This document shows, in pieces, positions 34,952 to 45,129 of a stretch of DNA of 64,000 bases (the first letter of the stretch is position 1; each line of letters opens with the position of its first letter). Source of the DNA: Laccaria trichodermophora (lineage: Eukaryota > Basidiomycota > Agaricomycetes > Agaricales > Hydnangiaceae); contig JACTVC010000004.1 of assembly GCA_018417955.1 (NCBI GenBank), forward strand, positions 1,240,001 through 1,304,000, given 5' to 3'. A program made the translations under genes and the position numbers. The notes under the pieces were generated by a model. The model was not told where the DNA came from. It ran no database searches and saw nothing but the letters and a program-made list of their open reading frames with translations.

Positions 34952-35040
34952 GGATGCATAAGGATTGAACTCTGGCCTCGGGGAAGGTCACGTGAGGTCC
35001 ACGCAGCAACATTTCCACTACACCATATGGCCGTTACAAT
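34941..35040 (-). repeat. tRNA-like sequence with Pol III boxes and T-run
   Basis: The minus strand reads ATATGGTGTAGTGGAAATG (A box) and, about 50 bases later, AGAGTTCAATCC (B box), then TTATGCATCCACTTC followed by seven T, a Pol III terminator. The arms do not fold into a clean cloverleaf (a CGTG/CACG stem replaces the anticodon arm). Best described as a tRNA-derived element unlike those at 15.5-18.2 kb. Confidence 0.4.
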
Positions 35041-35139
35041 TCTAGTAACATTTATTCCATACAACCCACCCTCACGGCCACCTTCCTAAACGAGTCGCGG
35101 CATTCGCCGGCGTCACCATCAGCATTCCGTTTTGCTGTC

Positions 35140-35710
35140 AACCACAACCACAACCACAACCACCGTCACCACGACCAGCGCTGTCACCGCCAACCACGCC
35201 CACGCCAGCGGACAACGACGACAACACGACAACACGACGACGACGACGGACGACGACACGTCAGCGACGACGAGGCCGGCCACACGACGACGGACGACGA
35301 CACGTCAACGCACGACGAGGACGACGACACGTCAACGCACGACAACGACGGACGACACGTCAACGCACGACAACGACGACGACGACGGGTCGCGTCAACA
35401 CACGACGACCACGCACGACACGTCAGCGACGACGAGGACGACACGTCAACGGACGACGACGACGACAAACGACGACGACTCGTCAACGGACGACGACGAC
35501 GACAAACGACGACGACTCGTCAACGGACGACGACGACGACAAACGACGACGACTCGTCAACGGACGATGACGACGACGACGACGACGACGACGACGGACG
35601 ACGACGACGACACGTCACGTCGACGGACGACACGTCAGCGACGACGAGACGGCGCACGTCAACGGACGACGACGAGGACGACGGCGACACGTCAACGGAC
35701 GACGACGAGC
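35140..35710. repeat. GAC/ACG trinucleotide microsatellite region
   Basis: About 570 bases are dominated by GAC repeats in runs, interrupted by CACGTCAACG and similar. Every frame gives long Thr/Arg/Asp-only translations. A ~50 base unit (ACTCGTCAACGGACGACG) is tandemly repeated near 35480-35570. Confidence 0.85.
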
Positions 35711-36400
35711 CCCCTCCCTTTTCCCTCCCCCCTTCCTATTCCCTCCTCCTTCTTATTCCCTCCTCCTTCCTATTCCCTCCCCTTTCCTTTTCCCTCCCCC
35801 TTCCTTTGTCCTCCCCCTTCCCTGTCCCTCCCCTCCCTCTTCCCTCTCCCTTCCCTTTTCCCTCCCCCTTCCCTTGTCAATCCCCTATTTCTTGTGACCC
35901 CCCCCTTCCTTTTCCCTTTTCCCTTCCCCCCTTCCTTTACCCTTTTACTTTCCCCCCTTTCTTTTCCCTTTTACCTTCCCCCCTTCCTTTTCCCTTTTCC
36001 CTTCCCCCCTTCCTTTTCCCTTTTCCCTTCCCCCCTTCCTTTTCCCTTTTCCCTTCCCCCCTTCCTTTTCCCTTTTCCCTTCCCCCCTTCCTTTTCCCTT
36101 TTCCCTTCCCCCCTTCCTTTTCCCTTTTCCCTTCCCCCCTTCCTTTTCCCTTTTCCCTTCCCCCCTTCCTTTTCCCTTTTCCCTTCCCCCCTTCCTTTTC
36201 CCTTTTCCCTTCCCCCCTTCCTTTTCCCTTTTCCCTTTTCCCTTCCCCCCTTCTTTTTCCCTTTTCCCTTCCCCCCTTCTTTTTCCCTTTTCTCTTCCCC
36301 CCCCCCTTCCTTTTCCCTTTTCCCTTCCCCCCTCTTCCTTTTCCCTTTTCCCTTCCCCCTTCCCTCCTCATTTCCTGCCCCTTCCTTGCCCATCCCCTCC
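35711..36400. repeat. ~680 bp polypyrimidine tract with 26 bp minisatellite
   Basis: The plus strand is almost only C and T. From about 35920 to 36300 the 26 base unit CTTCCTTTTCCC plus TTTTCCCTTCCCCC repeats about a dozen times. The 430-codon plus-strand ORF and the Lys/Glu/Gly-only minus-strand ORFs are artefacts of the repeat. Such tracts can form triplex (H-DNA) structures. Confidence 0.9.
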
Positions 36401-36849
36401 CTCTCTAGTACACACTGTATGTAGTTAAATATATTTTGTATTATAATTGAAATACATCATTATTTGATCTAAATCACTTGTGAATTTGTGAATTTTATAA
36501 GGAGGTTTGAATTTCTGACTTCAATAAATACAGCTCAAGTCACCTGACCTCTACCTCAGTTCTGATCAGCACTAATCAGTCTTCTGGAATTCCATTCAGA
36601 TTCCGGTGGAATCCATTGGAATTCCATTCAGAATCCGGCGGAATCCATTGGAATTCCATTCAGAATCCGGCAGAATCCACTGGAATTTGAGATTCCTACC
36701 ATTCCGGCGGACTCCGGATGGAATTCCGACATTCTATGGGAGTCCGTCGGAGTCCGCCGGAACTCATGGGGGAGGGTAAAGTACTGTGCTTTACCCTCTA
36801 TACAAGGGATCAATCTGACCCCACTTTCCTCAGAGCCCTGCACAATGAC

Positions 36850-37610
36850 AACACCTTTGAGGGTAGGTGAAGCTACGGCGTTGCAGGTGATTACAATCAC
36901 ATCCCCTTCAAAATTCCCAACTCTCCGGCCAAATGACAATGCCCTTCTCATGGACACAGCCCAAATCACATTGCGTTCATGCATGCCTATCTTCGTCCCA
37001 TTCCTTCCTCTGATAGTATACATAACAATCGATGGCCCAACTCGTCATCGGGAGAAGAACGGCCAGAGCCCTACAACCCCGCTCTCAACCGCATCCCCTG
37101 CGCGCGTCCTGACGAGCTGCAAGGTCTCCCAACGGACTCTTCGAATAATGAGCGGGGGGAGACACTTTCTTTTCGTTCGAACCCGGGAAGAGGAAGAAGG
37201 GGAGGAAAACGGATGTCCAAGCCAGGTGCAAATGGGAAGCCTCGGAGGATAACATTGTTCGGGTTTGACCTCTTTGGACGACACCCATCCAACTGCCGGA
37301 CGACGCTGAGGACGAGGAAGATGCGTTCTTATTCCGTCGTCACCGTAGCGGCAGTGGTAGCACACCTACAACAACACTAACCACACAAACATTCGATTCT
37401 GACGCCGCTCCGTTAGACATATCCACTATTCGAGAAATTTCCGTCTCCAAAGCCACTGAAGCGGCCGAGGCCGAGGCGAAGCGTCTCAAGGAAAAGGAGG
37501 AGAGGGGGCAACAGAGGAAGGCGAGGAAGGGTTCATGGAGGCTGGTGTGGTTTGCCCGTTCTTCCAAAACTCATCGTTTCCAAGGATTGGGTATGGTTTT
37601 GTAGTCACAG
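36850..37610 (+). pseudogene. Degraded gene of unknown family
   Basis: A first block gives PEPYNPALNRIPCARPDELQ and RITLFGFDLFGR. The frame then shifts by one near 37280 and continues LPDDAEDEEDAFLFRRHRSG, FDSDAAPLDISTIREISVSK and a Lys/Arg/Glu-rich coiled-coil-like stretch to a stop after FQGLGMVL. The acidic-then-basic layout looks like a conserved agaric hypothetical protein, but I do not recognise it. It abuts the leucyl-tRNA synthetase relic. Confidence 0.4.
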
Positions 37611-37672
37611 CTGCTGTATGGTACACTTTTCCTCTTGTTGAAAAACACGGCTGCGTCTAACTGCTATCACAG

Positions 37673-38401
37673 AAGGCAGCATTGACGGAAGCAAACCCAG
37701 CCTGCTGGATATCACTCCAGAGCAAATGACCGACGAAATCTGGAAATATGTCTTCTGCAACGGGCCCTTCCCATCCCCAGCTCCCCTACACAAAGAAAAA
37801 GTAGATGCCCTCAAACACAAATACGAGTTCTTTTACCTATTGGGAACCTGTTGACATTACGGGAGGCCATTGAGAAGTTTGGTGCGGATGCGACAAGGTT
37901 GAGTTTGGCGGACGCTGGGGACAGCCTGGGGGATGTGAATTTCGAGGAGAAGACGGCGAATGGTAATATTCTTAGAGTGCATACTTTGTTGGGATGGTGT
38001 GGGGTAGGTTTTACCATTTCGATTTACACTGCTCTGGTTGACCTTTCTTTTCTCAAGAAATTGTCAACGACCACGCTAATAGAACAAATTATGAAGACGC
38101 CCTGAAGTACGGATTCTACAGCTGCAAAGGGCGCGAGATTGGTACCGCAAAGTGGCCTCAGACATCGGCATGCACGTAGAGCTATCTAATCACCCACTGG
38201 ATCCGCATCGCAGGTCTGCTAGTCACACCCATCGCACCTCACTTTGCCGAACACATCTGGCCAAGCATTCTGAAGAACCCCCAATCCATCCAACTTGCCT
38301 TGAGGCCTGTGGCCTCCAAACCCGTAGACTGCACATTGATCGAAGCAGGAAGCTACATGCCTGAGGCGATCAAGACGATCCGTGAACGTCACCAAGCATA
38401 G
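37673..38401 (+). pseudogene. Cytosolic leucyl-tRNA synthetase relic lacking the KMSKS segment
   Basis: It begins at an acceptor with GSIDGSKPSLLDITPEQMTD, EIWKYVFCNGPFPSPAP and ALKHKYEFF. It then jumps at about 37835 to GNLLTLREAIEKFGADATRL, DAGDSLGDVNFEEKTANGN and, after an intron, NYEDALKYGFY, RDWYRKVASDIGMHVEL, WIRIAGLLVTPIAPHFAEHI and LIEAGSYMPEAIKTIRERHQ. The enzyme charges tRNA-Leu. Family knowledge: the KMSKS catalytic loop precedes TGN(L/F)xTLREA, and here it and some 40-60 upstream residues are gone. Frameshifts separate the last three blocks. The 5' two thirds (editing domain and HIGH motif) are absent. A functional copy must exist elsewhere. Confidence 0.85.
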
Positions 38402-38550
38402 CGATGTTGAGGGTGGGGAAAATAGGGGGACATAGAAACAGATTCAGAATTCTTAACTGGAATAATTAGTCAAATCTCTGTAGCCCATGTGCCATATTTC
38501 TATTAATGGCTCCGTGCCCAGTTGCCATGGCCAGTCCTCAGGCGGTTCCC

Positions 38551-41500
38551 TCATCTTTGCCCGAGTAGGTGCAGTTGATCGAACAAACCAAGGAACTTTC
38601 CCTCTTGCTCGACAAACCACTCCTTTTGAAAAGGAGCACAAAGGTCATTTTCCCATTGAACCCAGTTCTTCTCTCTATCCAGAATGGCGCTGATATTTTC
38701 TGCAAAGATCCGCCCACTGGGAGTTGTTTGCCGCTCCTCAGTAACCTTGGTAATAGACTCTTCTACCACTGCCCCTGCAGTGGGTGGTACAGGTGTTGGC
38801 CGCAGACCTCCCGAAGAACTAGCGCTCGGAGTTCGTGCAGGAGATCTAACTTTTCCGGTAGTGCTATCAAAACGAGGAGGCGGCTGTGGCTTGACATTGG
38901 CGCTGTTTTCGTGCGATAGGGCATCATGAGCCTCGAATTTGCGTCTCAAAGCTTCTTTTTGAGCAAGGTCGTCAGCATAATCACTGGAAGAAGAGCTAGG
39001 GACCGGAGGAGAATACATATTCAAAGGTGGTTCCGTATTGGCGTTATTGCGAAGTGCAGCAGCATCCTGCGACTCGTATACGCGTCGCATACGCTCCTTT
39101 TCGGATGGAATGGCCTGAGGACCAGAGGGTGCCAGTGCTACAACGTCGAATGGAGGTGGTTCGTATGCCACTGGCCCACCTTGGGAGGAAGAGCCGGCAG
39201 GGGCAGAAGGGTACAGCGAATCATAAGCAATAAAATCAGAACTCGATCCTGAGCCGTGACCATCGTCACTCATGAATCTACCTTGAGTACGGTCCACTGC
39301 CCTCTTTGCTTCTTCGTATCGCCTCAAAGCAGCTTTTTCTTGTTCTGCAGTCAAATACTGTGGAACAGCGGGTTTAAACGAAGCTGAACGTGAGGTCGGT
39401 GTCTGTGCGGGGGGAGCAACATAAGGCACCCGAGAAGGAGCAGATCCTTGTGCAACAACGGGTACTTTGGCAGTGGCAGCAGGTACCTTGGCAACGGCGG
39501 GAATGGGTACTTGAGCTGGAGGGGGTGAGGCCGTTCTGGTTGCCTGCTTTTGCAAAGCATCTGCCTTATTGTTTCGAGCAGAGATAGCTTGGGCATACAT
39601 GACTGCTGCTGCTGAAGGCTTGGTAGTGGTGCTACCGGACACGCTCATAATGGGATCAGAGTACTGCAAAGGCAGCCGAACTCCTTGCGTCTGTTGCACT
39701 GCATTTGTAGCTTTCTGGTACAATAACTATTCATCTTCAGCTGAGAGCCAATTGGCAGGATTGCTGGTCGCTGCCGCTGCGGCCCGGGGAGGCGATGTCT
39801 GGGATGTAGGGATGCAGATGCAGGAGGCTGAAACGCATATATCAGTAGAAGATATCACTATACCGAACAACAACCTACTGGAGCAGCATGAGCACCTTGC
39901 ATCATCTCCACCTGGTTTCTAGCCTTCTCAAATAACTGCGCCTTTTCTTCCTCTGCGGAGAGCCAATTCTTGGTCGTAGCAGGTGCACGGTCATCTGTAA
40001 TTTCGGTACTAGGATGGGCATTCATGATGGTGAACCGCCAGCTGGACCACCTGCTGAACGAGGTCTGTTTCCCACTCCCGTTGTCCTACCGTTCATGGTC
40101 GTTGCTGGCGTCGCGGCCGAAACCGCTGCAGGGGGCGGTGTGATGGGTTTGAGGTTGGTGTTGATCGTGGGCGTTGGACAGACAGGTGGAAATTCATCAT
40201 TGAGGGTATTGCTCTTCGTTGGCTGGTGTGTGGCATATGGAGGTTTGATGTCGTACCCAGCCCCATAGCCCAGTTCATCGGCTGGTAGCTTTGCGGTGGA
40301 CGATGCTGCCGTGGGAAGGGTAGAATAAGGATTCGCAGCACCAGTATTAGAAATATTGCGAGAATGCCCAATTGGAAAAACACCAGCACCCAATAGAGCT
40401 GGAGGTGATATTCCGTGTGGAGGCTCTCTAGATACCAGTTGTTGAGAGGTTGGTGTATTTGATACGGGAAGAAGAGAGAGACTGGGGGCTGGTCCAACAC
40501 GTCTACACATACATTAGCCTGACCTCAAAATCGACAATGTTTCCAACCGTATTACCTGATAGCTTCGGCGGATGCATGACTGGACAATAACAACATAAAC
40601 AGCTCGTGTTTTGCTCAGAGTATGACGCACCTTTGCCAATTGGACACGATCACAGGCAAGTCCATTATGAGATGCATCCCAGTGCCCATCAGCGCCTTAA
40701 TACTCAAAGTGTATGTGACATCAATATGTCTGGCCGCGTTGAGAGTCGTCGTCGTATGGTTCTGATCGAGCAAGCACCACAATTCCGCTTGATGTTGAGT
40801 AGCACCATATAACGTCGCATTCACAACAAGTTTGTTCTCACATACGTTAACCACCCTGACTTGTGGGCCGGCTTTCTTTCCTTGGGCATATGGCCCCGCG
40901 CGAAAGACAGTCGATTCCTTGAGCGAAATTTTAAACCCTTGGAGGATGATGGCATGTAAACTGTCAGATTTGACAGTGGCATTGATGAAGATATGATGAC
41001 CAGGCCCGTAGCAGGTATGGTTACGTTGGACAATGAGGTTGACCCCCTCTTGAGCAAGGTGCCAGGTCTCGGGTTGGCAGTAGACGGGCCAGGTAGAGTG
41101 TAACTCAGGTTTATCGATGATGATAGTCGCCTGGGTGGAGACAACCACCGATTTGGCTTTTCGAAGAAATTCTCTGGAAAGGTATGAGCATATGTTAAGA
41201 GCGCAAGAAATGAACCGACTTTCTGCCTTTAGTGCATACACTAGCTACCAGCTCATAATTGATCCCAGCTACAGAAGAAAACTTCAGCAAAAATGAATCA
41301 TCGAACGTGAGCCTGCCCACCTCGATTCTCCAATGCGATGCTGGGTGTAATAGATTCAAATAGCTGAATCGAAAATGGGAAGTCTTGCTGCAAAAAATGT
41401 TAGCAAACGGATATGACCCAACAGGACAACACTCACCGAACGTAGTAGGCCGTAATACTCTGGGGAGTTCCACAAATTCACAGGACTCAGTCCAACGAAG

Positions 41501-41917
41501 TCGTAATATGTGTTGGCCTGTCCACCCCCGGGCAACGTCTCCACCTTCCTCAACTCGATTCGCACCCATTTCACCTTGACGCCCTGCTGCGGGACACGAA
41601 CCTCGATGGCCTGTGCGCAGTCGTCAGAAAACGGAAAGGAAACTGATAAACAGATACGTACACCCTTTACGATCTGGAGCACCAGATGGAATACCAGGAT
41701 AGCCTGTAGATAATATTCAGTACCAGGCATTTCCGATGGAACAAGAAGCAATATGGCGCTCTGTGGTATTGGAGAAAGCGCCCAAATGCACCATGAATGA
41801 AGTCGACATTTGGAGGTGGGCGTAGCTCTCTGTTAAATGAACATGAGAATGTTAGCTTTCCTTCGCACACATTCCAATGACAATTTTTAAGCCAACTCAC
41901 AACTTGACCTGGGCCAT
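38551..41917 (-). CDS. Alpha-arrestin (ROG3/ART-like ubiquitin-ligase adaptor)
   Basis: A multi-exon minus-strand gene starting at ATG 41917 (MAQVKL, then ELRPPPNVDFIHGYPGIPSG). Core blocks are IEVRVPQQGVKVKWVRIELR, KVETLPGGGQANTYYDFVG, QDFPFSIQLFESITPS, GINYELVASVCTKGR, IIIDKPELHSTWPVY, RNHTCYGPGHHIFINATVKS, and ARHIDVTYTLSIKALMGTGM through LPVIVSNW. These are arrestin-like beta strands. The C-terminal half is Ser/Pro/Ala-rich with two NWLSAE(E/D)E coiled-coil-like repeats and a conserved end (KNWVQWENDLCAP). Alpha-arrestins recruit Rsp5-type ligases to membrane transporters; no clear PPxY motif is seen. In-frame TAG 39727-39729 interrupts the second NWLSAEDE repeat unless an intron reaching to about 39718 removes it. 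The junction near 41650 is also unclear. Confidence 0.75.
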
Positions 41918-42352
41918 ATCCGCCCTACTCGGATGAGAAGAAAAGAACAACAGTGGAAAGCGACACCACCAGGGATGGTATTGGAATTGGACTGCTGATC
42001 ACCATCTCCACCATCACCGGCGGAATCGATACTATGGGCAGGGTAGAGGCGAAGAGGCCAAGGATGAGGTGGAAGCGCAGTGGAAGATTGAGAAGTTAGA
42101 ACCGTTGTTGTTGGGCGTCATTTCCGTGATGCGGCTGTGCCTTGGTCCATCATGCGACGCTCATCATTGCGACAAAATATCGGAGACAAAGGTCACAGAT
42201 TCTTTTCTCACTGCGACAAGGACAAAGGTGCTCCTCAACGCATAGGTGAGCGAGAACAGATGGATGTACATGCTCAGTGATAAAGTGAACACAGGGCGGT
42301 TTCTTTTATGGTCCCCTTGTCCTGAACCCAAGTCGCGTCGCTCCTCTCCAAA
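41918..42352. promoter_or_regulatory. Divergent intergenic region between the arrestin and F-box genes
   Basis: About 430 bases lie between divergently oriented starts (arrestin minus, F-box relic plus), so they presumably held both promoters. No specific element is recognised. Confidence 0.3.
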
Positions 42353-42900
42353 ATGATTGAAACACTCCCGGAGGAACTCCTTCATCAAATCATAGCTATA
42401 TGCCACTCCATAGACTATGATGTGTTCGCAGATCGATCCCCAGAACCATTGCTCGCCCATCGTAACGAGATGGCACATCTGCTCCTTGTTTGCCGCGCCA
42501 CTCCACTGAAATATGAAATGGCCATTGTCATCTCTCAGGCTGAGGCCACCATCTTGGCCTCTATTCTGTCTCGAAGTCAACTCGGTTCCTATGTCAAGTG
42601 ACTCCGGATAGAGGGTGGATTTGGCCAGGCTCTACGCACAATTCTTTTCAAGGTCCCAAGGCTCATGGCCCTCTCCATCTCTCTTGATGTTACTTCAGAG
42701 TCGAAAGGTACTGGTCTATGTGCTGGTCTTAAGCTCGTCAATCCTCGATATCTCGTCCTGCGCAATTGGCGCATCCTCGGGAATAAAGGAATCCGTTCTG
42801 TTGTTGATACTTTGATTGCATGCATCTGCAGTGATCGGTTGCGCATGAAAGTCCAAGCCGCTTTGGCGATTCTAGTGAAAGTAAGAAGGTGATTGAGCAA
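42353..42900 (+). pseudogene. F-box gene with an early stop
   Basis: It starts MIETLPEELLHQIIAICHSI (F-box-like) and continues to LARSQLGSYVK-type sequence. It meets TGA 42599-42601 and then stays open in the same frame as LRIEGGFGQALRTILFKVPR, LMALSISLDVTSESKGTG and LVNPRYLVLRNWRI, a leucine-rich agaric F-box protein pattern. A CGA to TGA change would explain the stop, since agaric relatives have a basic residue there. It ends in degraded sequence near 42890. Intact homologues are SCF substrate adaptors. Confidence 0.6.
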
Positions 42901-43693
42901 AATTAGGAGTTGGAACAGAAATTGGCGACGGAAATGGGTGTCGGTGATCTGAAATAACTCAGCCAAATTCCAGCTGCGAAGAAAGATCAACTGACCTCTA
43001 AGTCGTGAAGGTCAGGGCTTGCGAGGAAGTTCGCGAAGAAATATTCTAAGTTGGACTCTTCAATGTTGAGTCTCTCTTCCGCTTGAGCGAAGCTGTCCCT
43101 GCTACACTCCTGTTTCCCATCATCGCCCTTTCTTTAGCAGTGGCCTCCTTTATGACAGGCATGACTTTGTTGGTGTCACACGTTCCTCACAGTCCTCGAA
43201 CGTGTCTTTTGCGGTGAAAAGGGGAGGCTTGGAAAATGGCAGCTGAAGGGACCAGAATGTGCTGTAAATTCTGCATATAAACAAGAGTTATAAGACGGCT
43301 AGTGATTGTAAACAAAAGTTATAAGTCGGCTAGTGGTGATAGAACTGACCATGTCCCGTGACAGCGCTTTGCATGGTGACTCTACGGCAGGAGGCAACGT
43401 CGACGAGAGAGCAGAGATGTAAGGACATCAGCTATTTTGAAGCAAGAGCGGAGTATTCGCCAAGGGCATGGCCAGCAACTGCGCAGTCCCTTTGAACAAA
43501 GCCCTTTGTCCTCGAAAGCAGCCCTCAGTGACGACAAGCGTGATTTGAGCGAACTGAGTGACAAAGAAAAGACTGCTGGGGTGGCTGAACATGCACTTCG
43601 GAGTGCGGGCGCCAATATCAGCGAACAGTGGAAGCGTATGCCCGTCCTTATCAGTGGCGTCGTAAAGCAAGAGCGCCAGAAGTGGCTCAACGG
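42901..43693 (+). other. Gene fragment without recognised family
   Basis: An ORF from 43437 encodes a charged, helical-looking stretch (SDDKRDLSELSDKEKTAGV, then ISEQWKRMPVLISGVVKQER) and is cut at QKWLNGG by the dispersed repeat at 43694. TATAAG(A/T)CGGCTAGTG is repeated at 43288 and 43320. The function is unknown. Confidence 0.3.
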
Positions 43694-43925
43694 AGGTGTG
43701 ACATGTCACGATATCTTCTTCATATCCTCAGCCAATCAAACCCTGAAGATATTTTTATTATATTCACAATTGATGCTGTAGTCAGATGCTGATGTTATTG
43801 AAGAAGAAATTATAAATTTCTTCTTCATATCCTCGCTGATGCTGTCCCTGAACAATTTGTCAGTTTATCTCTGATTTATTCTCAATATCTTCCGTGAATA
43901 AATAGGCCAATGCCCCCAGTGTATG
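43694..43925 (+). repeat. ~230 bp dispersed repeat, inverted copy of 27655-27877
   Basis: It begins TGTGACATGTCACGATATC and ends GGCCAATGCCCCCAGTG, the reverse complement (with changes) of the copy at 27.7 kb. It appears to interrupt the preceding ORF, consistent with a transposon end at the palindrome. Confidence 0.65.
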
Positions 43926-44177
43926 AAAGATGAATTTTGACATTTATTTCTCAGAGACCTCTTCAACAAAATTCTCTGTTTTTCCCAACCTAGCTTCCAG
44001 CCATCATCCACCCATAAATTTGTGATGGACTTGGCTGTGCAGAACTATGTTCATGATCGGATTGGCCTAATCAATGTCCTTTGAGAGCAACAAGCCCTTG
44101 GGGCTCATACTGACGTTGTTTTATTCCAACCAAATGCCATTACCACATTTTGATAAACACACCCAGGTGCTCACCCA

Positions 44178-44417
44178 ATGGGCAATGATACTCCAGCTTC
44201 GATCCAGTGCCCAGAATGTAGTGGCTTCACAACATCTCCCAAGTCTACGAGACAGCAATCAAGCATTCTCAAGTGCCAAGAGTGCCTATGGAGTGCAACT
44301 TACACACTTCCTGAGGGCTTTCAATGGTGCCAGGGAGAAAGCCCAACCAATGGTTTGGAGAGGGGAGCTTGGATACAGAAGGTCAAGAAAACTGAGGATA
44401 AGATGGAGGTATCTTAG
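44178..44417 (+). pseudogene. Zinc-ribbon-like fragment
   Basis: IQCPECSGFTTSPKS followed by ILKCQECLWSATYTLPEGFQ has two CxxC pairs. It continues WCQGESPTNGLERGAWIQKV. An upstream stretch (GAHTDVVLFQPNA near 44105) may be an earlier exon. The family is unknown. Confidence 0.35.
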
Positions 44418-44629
44418 TGTGATGGTACCACCCATACCATGTTGTTCAACCAGCTCCTGGATGTCTTACCTTTTCCACTCCTTGTTGTACTTAGATCACT
44501 TCAGACTATCTGCTTACCTGACTCTATATCTCACTATGCTTACCTCTATGTCTCACTATGCTTAAATCAGGACTTATCTTTACACCTCACATGTGTGAGG
44601 CAATAAATGTTTTCTGTTTTGACCTTTTA

Positions 44630-44765
44630 TGCTCAGATTGGTGATGCAGATAATATATTATAAGATAAGATTGGTGAAGATAATATTCATAAAAAGATAT
44701 TGTAATATTTTAGACTCAGATTGGTGAAGATAATATTCATAAAGCGATATTGTTACATTTTAAAC
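44630..44765. repeat. Two-copy ~65 bp AT-rich tandem repeat
   Basis: AGATTGGTGAAGATAATATT and CATAAA(A/G)(A/C)GATATTGT occur twice in tandem, with a third partial copy at the left. Confidence 0.6.
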
Positions 44766-44844
44766 TCCGCTTACAAGATCAATTACCCAATAACAGCACC
44801 ACAGCATTCCTAAAATGGTAGGAAACCAAAGAATCCATGCAAGG

Positions 44845-45095
44845 GGACCAGTAATTTCCGCACACAAATAATAATTTTTGTGGCACTGATAATATTTCTG
44901 GGCACCTCATAAATCTGTCAATAAGTTTCCGCACATGTAATAAAAGTTTCTGCACAACCAAATGAATTTTTGCACACACATATCAACTTTTCCACACACT
45001 GAACTTAATTCTGCACAAGTATACTAATGATTCTGCGCAGTGACTGTATTTTCGCGCAACACTACAAATAGTTGTGCACACAACATACATTTTTC
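44845..45095. repeat. Iterated TTTCYGCACA-type motif
   Basis: Variants of TTTCYGCACA (TTTCCGCACA, TTTCTGCACA, TTTTGCACACA, TTTCCACACA, ATTCTGCACA, TTTCGCGCAA) recur about every 25-30 bases, nine or so times in 230 bases, all in the same orientation. Confidence 0.55.
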
Positions 45096-45129
45096 CGCGC
45101 CAACATATGAACTCTGGGAATACTTACCC

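Larger units (their letters stand above)
30074..36781. mobile_element. Inverted-terminus element with GGAATTCC-rich flanks, carrying a nested insertion
   Basis: Left end CTTTACCATCCCCCATGAG and the complement of the right end CTTTACCCTCCCCCATGAG continue with TTCCGGCGGA and then GTCGGAATTCCAT, giving imperfect inverted termini of about 75 bases. Both flanks (30085-30375 and 36590-36740) are packed with GGAATTCC, GGAATCC and TCCGGCGG words. Minus the 4.5 kb insertion the element would be about 2.2 kb. It holds a tRNA-like sequence, a GAC microsatellite and a polypyrimidine tract but no transposase. No clear target duplication is seen at the outer ends. Confidence 0.5.

Noticed and set aside
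35132..36424. 430-codon plus-strand ORF and long minus-strand ORFs
   Set aside because: They translate GAC and pyrimidine repeats into Thr/Arg/Asp and Pro/Phe/Leu strings (Lys/Glu/Gly on the other strand). There is no coding signal.
43694..43925. Solo LTR
   Set aside because: It begins TGT-like, but the two copies do not share a matching CA end, and no five-base duplication was found.
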